Below, piece after piece: positions 53,784 through 63,572 of a stretch of DNA of 64,000 nt (positions within the stretch are counted from its first letter, which is position 1; each line of letters starts with the position of its first letter). A program made the translations under genes and the position numbers. Under the pieces are notes generated by a model, which was not told where the DNA came from, did no database searches, and was given only the letters and a program-made list of their open reading frames with translations. Where the stretch lies: the NCBI GenBank assembly GCA_031275085.1, contig JAISPG010000018.1, positions 1-64,000 of the forward strand, written 5' to 3'. The DNA comes from Bacteroidales bacterium. Lineage in GTDB: Bacteria; Bacteroidota; Bacteroidia; Bacteroidales; ML635J-15.

Positions 53784-55378
53784 TCACCTTTCAATATTTT
53801 ATTATATAACTTATCGTTGTTTATTATTTCTTTTGCCCTGAGGAAAAACGGGTTCATATCATTGAATACTTCCCAAAAATCATTGTTTTTCCAGATATCT
53901 CCGGCAATAAGTGATTTTAGATGATTTTTTAAATAAAGATCCTGTTCACGGGTTGCCGGCTTTAAAGAATCTATTTTAATATTTTCCTTTTTAGCTGCTT
54001 CCAATAGTTCATTCATTATTTTTTGGTCTACTTCAAATGATTTTTTGAATGTACTTACATCGGGATATTTTGTATTTAAAGTTTTACGGTTTTGATCAAC
54101 ATATTTTGATACAAAAGAGAATAAAATTCCTTTTTGTAATAATTGTAAATGTAATTCGGACCGTAATGTAGTATCGACAGGAATAAAATCATCGGGCATA
54201 ATTCCGCCTCCACCATAAACTGTTTTTTGATAGACAAGTGTCTGATATTTTAAAGAATCGGCAAAAATAATACTATCTCTGTTTGTAAATTCACCATGTT
54301 TATATCTGTTTACCAGATCCTGTGAATATTCATCAAATCCGTCTTCATAAGGTTTTTGAATTAATCTTCCGGTCGGGGTATGGTATTTGGCAATTGTAAG
54401 TCTTACTGCAGAACCATCTGTAAGCATCATTTCTCTTTGAACAAGTCCTTTGCCGAAAGTACGTCTTCCTACAATTACAGCCCTGTCCCAGTCTTGAAGT
54501 GCTCCGGAAACAATTTCACTTGCAGATGCAGAACCTTCGTCAACTAAAACTACCAGTTTCCCTTTATAGAACCGTCCTTTTTTTGTTGATTTGTAATCGG
54601 TACGCGGAAATTTTGCTCCTTCGGTGTATACTATAAGTTTATCGTTTGTTAAGAATTCGTCGCATAATACAACTGCTTTATCAAGATAACCACCGGAATT
54701 ACCGGTAAGGTCGAGTATTATATCTTTTGCACCGGACTTAATAAAAGTCGTAAATATAGAATCAAGTTCTGTGTCTGTTGTGCGGGCAAACCGGCTAAGT
54801 TTCACATATCCGATGTTGTCATCAGTTATATATGCGGCATCTACACTATATATAGGAATTTTATCGCGGGTAATGTTAAAATCAAGTGCTGTAGGTTTTT
54901 GTCCGCGTAATACATTGATTTTAACCTGGGTACCTTTTTTGCCTCTTAGCATTTTTGTAACATCTGCATTTTTAATTCCAACTCCTGCAATTAAAGAATC
55001 ATTTACCTTGATTATTCTGTCACCTGCCAGCAAACCGACTTTTTCGGAAGGACCACCATTGATAACACTGGCAACAATCAAAGTGTCGTCCATAATTCTG
55101 AATTGAATACCTATGCCGTCGAAGCTCCCTTCCAGTGGCTCTTTCATTTTTTCGATTTCTGAGGCACTTATATAAACGGAGTGCGGATCCATGGTTTTCA
55201 ACATATCAGTAATTGCTCCTTCAACAAGTTTACTCATATTCACAGTATCAACATACATCGCGTCAATGAGGGTTAATAGTTGATTGAACTTACGGGTTTG
55301 ATTTGCTACTTCCTGGCAATATATTTGTGTACTGAATATTAGAGCTAATAAGATACCAAAAATTTTTTTAAAAGACAT
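53780..55378 (-). CDS. PDZ-containing S41 C-terminal processing protease
   Basis: This 532-residue protein has a signal peptide (about 1-21, ending IYCQ), a PDZ domain (about 80-165, with GIGIQFRIMDD and GPSEKVGLLAGDRI), and an S41 core with DLTGNSGGYLD, the Ser in GSASASEIV and the Lys in GRRTFGKGLVQ. A helical C-terminal extension follows. It probably processes C-terminal tails of periplasmic proteins. It overlaps pnuC by 4 bases. A -7 candidate at 55396-55403 would give a short leader. Confidence 0.92.
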   Translation of the reverse strand: MSFKKIFGILLALIFSTQIYCQEVANQTRKFNQLLTLIDAMYVDTVNMSKLVEGAITDMLKTMDPHSVYISASEIEKMKEPLEGSFDGIGIQFRIMDDTLIVASVINGGPSEKVGLLAGDRIIKVNDSLIAGVGIKNADVTKMLRGKKGTQVKINVLRGQKPTALDFNITRDKIPIYSVDAAYITDDNIGYVKLSRFARTTDTELDSIFTTFIKSGAKDIILDLTGNSGGYLDKAVVLCDEFLTNDKLIVYTEGAKFPRTDYKSTKKGRFYKGKLVVLVDEGSASASEIVSGALQDWDRAVIVGRRTFGKGLVQREMMLTDGSAVRLTIAKYHTPTGRLIQKPYEDGFDEYSQDLVNRYKHGEFTNRDSIIFADSLKYQTLVYQKTVYGGGGIMPDDFIPVDTTLRSELHLQLLQKGILFSFVSKYVDQNRKTLNTKYPDVSTFKKSFEVDQKIMNELLEAAKKENIKIDSLKPATREQDLYLKNHLKSLIAGDIWKNNDFWEVFNDMNPFFLRAKEIINNDKLYNKILKGE

Positions 55379-56001
55379 AATTCTATTTTTATTTGCAAAG
55401 GTATATAATCAAATTTTATTTATTTTGTTAAATAACACTTTTTTATGAAAAATTGTTTAGTGTGTTTTTATTATTATATGGTAAAATAAACTTTGTATGT
55501 GCTGATAGTCAATTGTGTATAAGGTATCAAAAAACAATTTTTTAAAAAACTTTGTATCAATGATATCACTTAGTGTAACAAGCGAATAAATAACAAAAGT
55601 AAATATTAGAATTACTTGTTACATTATTTGCAGAAAAACCATTTGCAAACCTTATGAGATTGTTTCCGTAAGTTTGTTGTAACTATAGGTTGGATGCGAG
55701 TTCTAAAATTCTGTAACACAATGTCATTTAGAATTTAATTGTTCTTTGGATATTATTTTTTGATTTTATATTTGATTGTTCTCTACTTATTTTCTACATT
55801 AGCCCCTTTTTATTAGAAGCTTTGTCTGATTGAAATTTTGTTATTAAGTAATTTTATACGATAAAATTATAGTATTTTAGTGTTATCTTTTATGTTAGTA
55901 TAGATTGTTAATTAGATTAATAAATTAGTCGATTATAAAGTATTGTAACTGAAAAACAATATTTAGTTAATATGGTTTATATAGTGTGTAGTGATTAAAG
56001 T
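55379..56001. other. Long AT-rich intergenic region
   Basis: No gene is seen. It contains a 9-bp inverted repeat, TGTAACAAG (55574-55582) and CTTGTTACA (55615-55623), 32 bases apart, possibly regulatory. Otherwise I see nothing. Confidence 0.5.
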
Positions 56002-56499
56002 ATGAATAAGTTGAGCAAGCAGATAAAAAATATTTTAAAGAAGGAAGATAATTATCCTTATGATATTTCCAGATACCGTGAAGTGATCTCATATATACCT
56101 TATTTTCAGGAGATAAATGAAGGTGATTATATAATTTACCATGATGATCATACATTTGAATATACACCACAGTTTTATTCTTTTATTAAAGCATTGTTTG
56201 ATGCAAAGCTGGTAGAGGATAAGGATACTATGAATGAATTTTTAAAAGAATATAGGTCGGAATCGTCTTATAAACTCTGGATGAAGGATATGAACATGGT
56301 TTTGGATGATGAAAAATTATTATCATTGACAAATCTTAGTTTATTAAAAAAAATAATATTTTCTTTAATAAATCTGGAAAATGTTTTACAAGGCAGTTGG
56401 GGAATTGATGCTGAATCCGGAAACTGGCTGAAAATCCTTATACAATTACGTAATATCTTTCCCAGGGTATTTAAAACCGAAACCAGTGTTTTACATTAA
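56002..56499 (+). CDS. Small conserved-type protein of unknown function
   Basis: This 165-residue protein is charged and helical, without signal peptide or membrane segments. It contains ISYIPYFQEINEG near residue 30 and HTFEYTPQFYSFIKALFDA near 50. It resembles DUF6508-type proteins in the SYIPYF motif, but this is a tentative assignment. No function is known. It is transcribed alone, convergent with the O-methyltransferase gene. Confidence 0.55.
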   Translation: MNKLSKQIKNILKKEDNYPYDISRYREVISYIPYFQEINEGDYIIYHDDHTFEYTPQFYSFIKALFDAKLVEDKDTMNEFLKEYRSESSYKLWMKDMNMVLDDEKLLSLTNLSLLKKIIFSLINLENVLQGSWGIDAESGNWLKILIQLRNIFPRVFKTETSVLH

Positions 56500-56567
56500 C
56501 GATAATTAACACTCATAGTGTGTTTGAAAAAGAATAAAAAGTAAAAATTAAGCTGATCCGTAAATTA

Positions 56568-57209
56568 TTATAACTTTCTTATTGCCATTAGCCCATCTCT
56601 TACAGGTAAAATAATTTTTTCAACACGGGGGTCTGTCCTTATTTTTTCATTGAATTCGATAATTCCTTTGGTCATATAATCATTAGATACAGGGTCCGAA
56701 AAAATCTTATTATTCCATAAAACATTATCGGCCAGAATAATGCCCCCTTTTTTTACTTTAGGAAATACAATACTATAATATTCCGAATATTCACGTTTAT
56801 CGCCATCAATAAAAACGATATCGAACTCTTCATTCAAATTCGGAATTATATTTAATGCATCTCCTGTAACGGATTTAATTTTATTGCCAAGACCCGAAAG
56901 ATTAAAATATTTGTGTGAAAGCCACTCTATTTCATCATTTTTTTCAATTGTTATGATTGTTCCGTTTTCGGGTAAAGCCATAGCCATACATATGGCCGAA
57001 TAACCGGCATAAGTTCCTATTTCAAGAATATTGGAAGCTCCGGTAATTTTTATGATAAATCCCAGGAGATTTCCCTGATATTTTCCGGATAACATACGGG
57101 GATGAATCTGGGTAATTGCCGTTTCTCTGGTAAGTTTTTCCAATAAATCATTTTCACTTGTCCCGAATTCATTTATGTAATTTTCAACATCATTATTTAT
57201 TTTATCCAT
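56568..57209 (-). CDS. Class I SAM-dependent O-methyltransferase
   Basis: This 213-residue enzyme has the SAM loop ILEIGTYAGYSAICMA (about 60-75) and VFIDGDKREYSEYY with the metal-binding Asp, followed by GGIILADNVLWNN. It belongs to the caffeoyl-CoA/catechol-type O-methyltransferase family, which needs a divalent metal. The substrate is unknown. The gene is 4 bases after the M16 peptidase gene, so it shares its transcript. Confidence 0.9.
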   Translation of the reverse strand: MDKINNDVENYINEFGTSENDLLEKLTRETAITQIHPRMLSGKYQGNLLGFIIKITGASNILEIGTYAGYSAICMAMALPENGTIITIEKNDEIEWLSHKYFNLSGLGNKIKSVTGDALNIIPNLNEEFDIVFIDGDKREYSEYYSIVFPKVKKGGIILADNVLWNNKIFSDPVSNDYMTKGIIEFNEKIRTDPRVEKIILPVRDGLMAIRKL

Positions 57210-57213
57210 ACTT

Positions 57214-58431
57214 TTATATATAAATTAATGTGGAAAAATTATCCCGGTCAAATATTTCATTTGCAACTTCAATTATTTGTTGTGCTGTTACAGATTCAAC
57301 TTCAGCAATTGTTTCCCTTAGTGTTTCAATCTGATTGTATATAAGATAAGTCTTTCCCATTGACAATAACATATTGGAATTTATCTCATTACTGATAGCA
57401 AGATGACCTATAAACTGCTTCTTCATTTTATTCATTTGGAGTGGGCCTAATAATTTTGTTTTCAATAGGTCCAGTTCTTTAAATATCAAATCGACAGCAA
57501 ATTGCATATTTTCTTTATCCACACCAAAATAAATATTAAAATTACCTGTATCTTCATATGGAGTATAACCGGATTCAATATTATAAGACAAGCCGTTTTT
57601 TTCTCTTAATACCATATTCAGCCTTGAGTTCATTCCCGGTCCTGCAAGCATATTGGAAATAAGGAATAATGGTAAACGTTTCGGATCGCTAAATGAATAT
57701 GCGTATGTTCCTAAAATACAATGAGCCTGATAAGTGTGTTTCTTTAACGTTTTGTTTAATGCCACATGACCGGTAAAAGGAATTCTTTTAAAATTACGCA
57801 AATTAGGCGGATTTGAACCAAGATATTTTTCACAATACTGTAAAAGCTTTTCAAATTTTATATTACCAATAGAGCAAAATACCATCTGGTCGGTATTATA
57901 CTTTTCAGAAATAAATTTTATAATATCTTTATCAGTATATTTTTCAAGGAGTTTTTTGGTTCCTAAGATATTCCGCCCCAAAGAATGACCCGGGTATATG
58001 AGATCTTCAAAATCGTCGAATATTATTTCTGCCGGGCTATCTTTATATGAATATATTTCGTCAATAATGACTTCCTTCTCTTTTTCTATTTCTTTTTGAG
58101 GAAATATTGAATTAAAGATAACATCATTGATAAGTTCAATGGCTCTTTCATAGAATTCATATAAAAAACTTGTGGATATACAGGTCTCCTCTTTGGTAGT
58201 GTAAGCATCTATTTCACCTCCAACATCTTCCATACGACTTAGAACATGAAAAGCTTTACGTTTTTTTGTCCCTTTAAAAAGCATATGTTCGGTAAAATGT
58301 GCTATCCCGTGCTGGTCAATATCTTCATCTCTCGTTCCCGTATTTATAATAAGCCCGCAATGAGCGACATCCGAACTTACATTCTTGTGTATAACGCGAA
58401 TGCCATTGGTTAATAATGCTGTATTGTACAC
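57214..58431 (-). CDS. M16-family zinc peptidase
   Basis: This 405-residue protein has the inverted zinc motif HFTEHMLFKGT (about 45-55; HxxEH) and a downstream Glu-rich stretch that should provide the third ligand. The length corresponds to one M16 half-enzyme, the form that acts as a dimer in bacteria. It has no signal peptide, so it is probably cytoplasmic. It lies between the TerC-like gene and the O-methyltransferase gene, 8 and 4 bases apart. Confidence 0.92.
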   Translation of the reverse strand: MYNTALLTNGIRVIHKNVSSDVAHCGLIINTGTRDEDIDQHGIAHFTEHMLFKGTKKRKAFHVLSRMEDVGGEIDAYTTKEETCISTSFLYEFYERAIELINDVIFNSIFPQKEIEKEKEVIIDEIYSYKDSPAEIIFDDFEDLIYPGHSLGRNILGTKKLLEKYTDKDIIKFISEKYNTDQMVFCSIGNIKFEKLLQYCEKYLGSNPPNLRNFKRIPFTGHVALNKTLKKHTYQAHCILGTYAYSFSDPKRLPLFLISNMLAGPGMNSRLNMVLREKNGLSYNIESGYTPYEDTGNFNIYFGVDKENMQFAVDLIFKELDLLKTKLLGPLQMNKMKKQFIGHLAISNEINSNMLLSMGKTYLIYNQIETLRETIAEVESVTAQQIIEVANEIFDRDNFSTLIYI

Positions 58432-58439
58432 TTTTTTAT

Positions 58440-59408
58440 CTATTGATTATTTGGATCAATTTCAATTTTATTTTTCTTATTTTTATATATAGAAAATAAA
58501 ACTGATATAATTATTGTTCCTATGATTACTCCCAAAGAAACAAAGTTAGAAATATGGAAATTATATCCAAGTTCTGCCATAAGTTCATTGATACACATTT
58601 TTAATCCTATGAATGATAAAATGAAGGCTAAGGCGTATTTAAGGTAACTAAAATATGCCATAATTCCGTTAAGGGCAAAATATAATGATCTCAGGCCAAG
58701 AATAGCAAAAATATTGGAAGTAAAAACAATGAAAGTATCATTTGAAACAGATAGTACCGCAGGTATGGAATCTACGGCAAATATTAAGTCTGATACTTCA
58801 ATAAAAAGTAACGTAATAAAAAAAGTTGTCGCAAAAAGCTTGCCGTTTTTACGTATAAAAAAATGTCCGTCGGTATTCTCTTCTGTTACAGGCATTATCT
58901 TACGGAATAATCTTATTACAATATTCCTGTTAGGATCAAAATCTTCTTTTCCTTTTTTCTCAAATAACATGTGAATTCCTGTATATATAAGAAATACCCC
59001 GAAAATATACATAACCCAGCTGAACCTTTGTATAATTGCAACTCCTGCAAAAATAAATATCGCCCGCATTACTAATGCTCCAATAATACCCCAGAACAGT
59101 ATTTTATGCTGATATTTCGGATCAATATTAAAGTAACTGAATATCATTATGAAAACAAACAAATTGTCAACACTTAATGATTTTTCAAGAATATATGCAG
59201 TAAAGAACTCAAGAGCTTTAGTATGATCGATAAAAAAATAAATCCCAACATTAAACAATAATGCAAGTGCAATCCAGAAAACACTCCATAGAATTGCTTC
59301 TTTAATTTTTATGACCGAATCCTTTTTATGGAATACCCCCAGGTCAAGCATAAGCATTACAATGACAAAAACTATAAATCCGATCCAATATCCGATTCCC
59401 TCTACCAT
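58440..59408 (-). CDS. TerC/Alx-family membrane protein
   Basis: This 322-residue polytopic protein has about nine hydrophobic segments and the family motifs EKSLSVDNLFVFIMIF (about 79-94) and FAVDSIPAVLSVS near residue 205. TerC/Alx proteins are implicated in manganese efflux and redox or pH stress. It is the first gene of the operon with the M16 peptidase and O-methyltransferase. A -7 candidate (CAAATATA on the plus strand, 59432-59439) lies 24 bases upstream. Confidence 0.9.
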   Translation of the reverse strand: MVEGIGYWIGFIVFVIVMLMLDLGVFHKKDSVIKIKEAILWSVFWIALALLFNVGIYFFIDHTKALEFFTAYILEKSLSVDNLFVFIMIFSYFNIDPKYQHKILFWGIIGALVMRAIFIFAGVAIIQRFSWVMYIFGVFLIYTGIHMLFEKKGKEDFDPNRNIVIRLFRKIMPVTEENTDGHFFIRKNGKLFATTFFITLLFIEVSDLIFAVDSIPAVLSVSNDTFIVFTSNIFAILGLRSLYFALNGIMAYFSYLKYALAFILSFIGLKMCINELMAELGYNFHISNFVSLGVIIGTIIISVLFSIYKNKKNKIEIDPNNQ

Positions 59409-59940
59409 AATTAAATATTTTATATTTTAGGCAAATATAATTAAATTCCAATTTTCAATAAACAAATCTCAGGCAAATTCCAATTTTGTGTATTGAGAAT
59501 TCCAATCCGGCTAAATATTTCATAGTTATTTTGTATTTATATCAATAAGAACATAGTTTATTAATAGATGTTTTAATTTATTGTTTTCTGTTATTTTTCT
59601 ATTTTATTGCTATTATTTTATATAAAATTTATATTATTTATTTGCTTTGTAAAGTGAAATATCGATTAATCTATATTTATGTGAAATATATATTTATTTT
59701 ATATAAAAACTAATATAAATAATAAAATACTAATAAAAGTCAGTATATAATTTGGAAATTATGTTTTTATAGCTATTTTTGAAAAAGTAATTGTTATAAT
59801 TAATAAAATCGTATGGCTGTATTTTTTTATATAGAAATAACATATTATGGGAAAAACGACGCACCCTGATGTGTTTCGTTGAATTTCAACGGTTTATTTG
59901 TGTTTATGAATTGTTTTTTTAATAATTAAATCAAAAATTT
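59409..59940. other. Intergenic region between terC-like and beta-helix genes
   Basis: Very AT-rich, with no gene. It contains a 7-bp dyad (CGTTGAA/TTCAACG, 59877-59891) about 50 bases before the next ATG, possibly an operator or leader hairpin. Confidence 0.5.
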
Positions 59941-62304
59941 ATGAAAACTTCAAACATTATTTTTTTTAGTCTGGTTCTGTTTTTTTCTGTTGGGTTACAA
60001 GCCCAGTCTAATTACGGAGCATCACGTTTACGTGGAAATCATATGGATTGTGATAATATTTCGGAGTATTACATCTGGCATGATGCTTCTGAAGACTTAT
60101 CTGCAGTTCCATCCTCATGGAGTGTAACAGGAGGGCGTATCATTGATTATTATGATGACTTTAGTCGCATTACCGTGGAATGGTATAGTCCGAATACCCA
60201 CCCTGTGAGGAAGGTGCAACTCCATAGTTATGTCTTAAATGGTAGAAGGGTCCTGGCTCTTGCTACGATCAATATTCAAACCTGTAATACTACACAGGGT
60301 ACAACATATTCCGATGCTACATTCAGTTCGATATCAGGAGGAAGCAATTTAATTAATAATCAAACTTTTACTTTGTCCGGAACTTTTACAATAGATCAGT
60401 TTCAGGCTGGATTTATAAACTGTAATATATATTTGGAAGAAAATACACAGATTGTGCTTACTTCGCAAAACTCATATACTAATTTTTTAAATTGTGTTAT
60501 GTTTATGGGTAAAAATAGTTCTGTATCAATTAATTCTAGAAGTGGTTCTAATTTTTATATTGATAAATGCAATATAGAAAAAAACAGTACACATAACTGG
60601 AATGGAATTGTTGCTAATACAAATGATATGAAATTTGAGATCAGGGATAACTTTATTTCGGGAAGTCAATGTGCCATGAAAATAAACGGATTCCTTCATG
60701 CCACGATAGAAAGAAATGTATTGGGTAAAAATAATGAAGTTATTGTTTCAACAAACATTTCTGACGGATATTTATATAGCTTGTCCAACTGGTTTGTTCC
60801 ATCCAATAATGTGACTTCTGTAAGATTGGTCTCCAACCTGAACCTTAATGCATATATTAATAATAATATATTTGATAAGCAGGGAATTAATATTACAGAT
60901 GTACCTTATAGTGAGATCAGGAATAATAAATTCTGGGGTAGAGGAGCCGCTATTCCTATGTGGATAGAAGATTCATTTCTTAGCGCTTCACATGGCAACA
61001 GTATTATTTCGGATAATGAAATATCAGAACCGCTTTATTCAGGGATAGTTATAGCTAATTATAACAGTACCATATACAACAATATAATACGTAAAGATGA
61101 ACCTCAGGTCTATGAGGCAGGTATAGCTATTCATCTTGTACGAAATAATACTGTTAATATATATAGCAACAATATATCTTCAATTATTGGAGCAGCTGGT
61201 ATATGGGTGTTTGGATCTTATCCCGTTGAATCATGTGAAAATGAAAATATAAGTATTTACAATAATAATATAAATATAGGGTATACTCAACTTAATGACA
61301 ATTTATTGTGTTATGGTGTTGCCATGGCTGGGTTGTCTCCTACATCAACAACACGAATTAATAATAACACTATTAGTCTTGATGTAGATCTCCCGACTCA
61401 AGGTGCTCCTGGCGAATGTATTTATTTAGCAAATTGTTGCGGGAATAATACAATAGAATATAACACTACAGAGATATTGAGTAGTAATATGTATGGTACA
61501 TATAATATTCATATTTTAAAATCTCCGGCGGTCATAAGGGGAAATCTTATGAAATACGGATATTACGGACTTTATATTGATGGAGATTGTTATAATTCTA
61601 CTATTAAATGTAATAAATTCTGGGCAAACTACTATGGCATCCGTCTGAATAATGCCAGGCTTAAAAGCCAGGGGTCTGCCGTAGCAGGAAATGCTTCCGG
61701 TAATGTATGGTTTGGACAATTTGGCAATGCGAGTAATAATAGAAAGCTGTCCGGAACAATCCAACAACCGCTTTATTGGTATTGGTGCGAAAATTCAGGT
61801 CTTTGTGCTGCTAATTTATACGATGACCTTCCCACTCCCATAAGTTACCAGCCATATTATCCACTTAATAATCTTATTGCATGTACAAGTAATGGCAGTG
61901 GATCTAGTTTTTGTATTACACCAATGGTAGCTCCGGCTTCTAATGTTAGTAATTGTTGTGGACGTAATTCGGTAGTTCCGGATGATGAAGATATTTCTTA
62001 TATATCTACAGAAGACTTTATTGATGCTGATTATGATGCCTATCTTTCTTCTCCGGAAGAAATTTCGTGTAAATTGAATCTTTTCCCGAATCCAGCAAAC
62101 GATCGACTTACTATTGAAAATGTTGATAAAGAATTGCTTATAAATATTTTTGATATGAAGGGGCAAAATTTGTCGGAAACAATATTGAATGCAGGAACAA
62201 ATGATATATCTGTTGCAACATTAGATGCCGGAATTTATATGTATAAAATTTCTGATAATCAGGGAAATATCCTGAAAACAGGAAAATTAACCATAATCCG
62301 GTAA
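59941..62304 (+). CDS. Beta-helix surface protein with T9SS sorting domain
   Basis: This 787-residue protein begins with a signal peptide (about 1-22, ending GLQAQ) and ends with a T9SS type A tail (LNLFPNPANDRLTIEN onward). Residues about 110-620 are a right-handed parallel beta-helix, shown by recurring short turns rich in Asn such as IRNNKFWG, ISDNEIS and IYNNNIN. It is exported to the surface. The N-terminal part (about 23-100) has beta-sandwich-like sequence. Such helices bind or cut polysaccharides; I see no catalytic residues, so an adhesive role is as likely as an enzyme. Confidence 0.85.
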   Translation: MKTSNIIFFSLVLFFSVGLQAQSNYGASRLRGNHMDCDNISEYYIWHDASEDLSAVPSSWSVTGGRIIDYYDDFSRITVEWYSPNTHPVRKVQLHSYVLNGRRVLALATINIQTCNTTQGTTYSDATFSSISGGSNLINNQTFTLSGTFTIDQFQAGFINCNIYLEENTQIVLTSQNSYTNFLNCVMFMGKNSSVSINSRSGSNFYIDKCNIEKNSTHNWNGIVANTNDMKFEIRDNFISGSQCAMKINGFLHATIERNVLGKNNEVIVSTNISDGYLYSLSNWFVPSNNVTSVRLVSNLNLNAYINNNIFDKQGINITDVPYSEIRNNKFWGRGAAIPMWIEDSFLSASHGNSIISDNEISEPLYSGIVIANYNSTIYNNIIRKDEPQVYEAGIAIHLVRNNTVNIYSNNISSIIGAAGIWVFGSYPVESCENENISIYNNNINIGYTQLNDNLLCYGVAMAGLSPTSTTRINNNTISLDVDLPTQGAPGECIYLANCCGNNTIEYNTTEILSSNMYGTYNIHILKSPAVIRGNLMKYGYYGLYIDGDCYNSTIKCNKFWANYYGIRLNNARLKSQGSAVAGNASGNVWFGQFGNASNNRKLSGTIQQPLYWYWCENSGLCAANLYDDLPTPISYQPYYPLNNLIACTSNGSGSSFCITPMVAPASNVSNCCGRNSVVPDDEDISYISTEDFIDADYDAYLSSPEEISCKLNLFPNPANDRLTIENVDKELLINIFDMKGQNLSETILNAGTNDISVATLDAGIYMYKISDNQGNILKTGKLTIIR

Positions 62305-62463
62305 AATGTTATACTTTTTAAATGTTATAGATATGGTAAAACGACATATATCAATTATACCTGTCAATTGTCTATTTATATTTTAAGTTTACAAAAACTT
62401 AACGGAGAATTTGAAAATCAAAAATTTATTGTAAAATAGTTTTAAATAATAAAATAAGCGATA

Positions 62464-62497
62464 AAAGGGGACAAAGTTTGTCCTCTTTTATTTTTTA
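62464..62497 (+). terminator. Terminator of the beta-helix gene
   Basis: AAAAGGGGACAA and TTGTCCTCTTTT pair around AGT (one wobble), followed by a T run. Confidence 0.8.
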
Positions 62498-62581
62498 ATA
62501 GTAATTAAATAATTTGTAAAATATCATTTTATCTGTATTATGACAATTATGAATTTTTGTTATTCAGTTTTGTTATGTTCT

Positions 62582-62611
62582 TTTGTATTTATAAAATATA
62601 TATTATCTTAG
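62582..62611 (+). promoter_or_regulatory. Promoter of the ptb-buk operon
   Basis: TTTG (62582-62585), an 18-base spacer, then TATCTTAG (62604-62611), which differs from TAnnTTTG at one base. The ATG is 28 bases further. Confidence 0.55.
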
Positions 62612-62638
62612 CAACGCAATAAATAAATAGTTAACATT

Positions 62639-63544
62639 ATGAATATTAAAAAGTTAGATGATCTAATCGTTGCAGTAAAATCAAAACCAAGGAAAAGGCT
62701 TGTTGTTGCTTATGCAAATGATAGTCATACGATTGAAGCAGTTAGTAATGCAATAGATTTGGGAATAGTTGAGGGCATTTTGGTAGGAGATGAGCCAACC
62801 ATAAAAAATGTATGTAAAGAAGAAGGAATAGATGTATCAAAATTTAAAATAATACAGGAATCAGAAGAACAAAAGGCTGCGAACCTTGCTGTGAAACTGA
62901 TTAATGACGGTGAAGCAGATTTTATTATGAAAGGTCTGGTAAGTACAGATAAGTACATGCGGGCAATTCTTAATAAGGAAACCGGATTATTGCCTCCTAA
63001 AGCTGTTTTAAGCCATGTTGTTGTGCTTGAAGTTGCAAATTATCATAAATTACTTGTAGTTAGCGATGTTGCAGTAATTCCTGCTCCGGATATTAATCAG
63101 AAGGTTGCAATAACAAATTATGTTATATCAACTGCAAAAACATTGGGAACAGAAAGGCCTAAAATTGCAATGATAGCAGCAACAGAACAGATGACAGCCA
63201 GTATGCCTGCATGTGTAGATGCTGCAATAATAAGCAAAATGGCAGACAGGGGACAGATAAAAGGTGCCGATATTGACGGACCTTTAGCATTAGATGTTGC
63301 CATTGATGAAGAGAGTGTAAAAATCAAAAAAATACAGAGTAATGTTGCAGGTGATGCTGATGGTTTGGTTTTTCCGAATATAGAATCTGCAAATGCTTTT
63401 TATAAGGCAGTAACTAAGCTTGCTAATGCAAAACTGGGAGCAATGCTGGTAGGAGCAAAGTGTCCTGCAGTACTTACTTCACGTGGAGATTCTGCGGAAA
63501 CAAAAACATTTTCGATAGCATTGGCGGCATTAAACTCAAAATAA
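62639..63544 (+). CDS. ptb: Phosphate butyryltransferase
   Basis: This 301-residue protein belongs to the phosphate acetyl/butyryltransferase family: LPPKAVLSHVVVLEVANYHKLLVVSD (about 119-144) and DGPLALDVAIDEE (about 215-227). It exchanges CoA for phosphate on butyryl-CoA or related acyl-CoA. The downstream butyrate kinase, 28 bases away, supports the butyryl assignment over Pta. The pair makes ATP in butyrate formation or uses branched acids. Confidence 0.88.
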   Translation: MNIKKLDDLIVAVKSKPRKRLVVAYANDSHTIEAVSNAIDLGIVEGILVGDEPTIKNVCKEEGIDVSKFKIIQESEEQKAANLAVKLINDGEADFIMKGLVSTDKYMRAILNKETGLLPPKAVLSHVVVLEVANYHKLLVVSDVAVIPAPDINQKVAITNYVISTAKTLGTERPKIAMIAATEQMTASMPACVDAAIISKMADRGQIKGADIDGPLALDVAIDEESVKIKKIQSNVAGDADGLVFPNIESANAFYKAVTKLANAKLGAMLVGAKCPAVLTSRGDSAETKTFSIALAALNSK

Positions 63545-63572
63545 TAATAAAAAAGAATTATATAAAAGGGAA

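Larger units (their letters stand above)
62305..62638. other. Intergenic region upstream of ptb
   Basis: It holds the terminator at 62464-62497 and the ptb promoter at 62582-62611. Otherwise I see nothing. Confidence 0.6.
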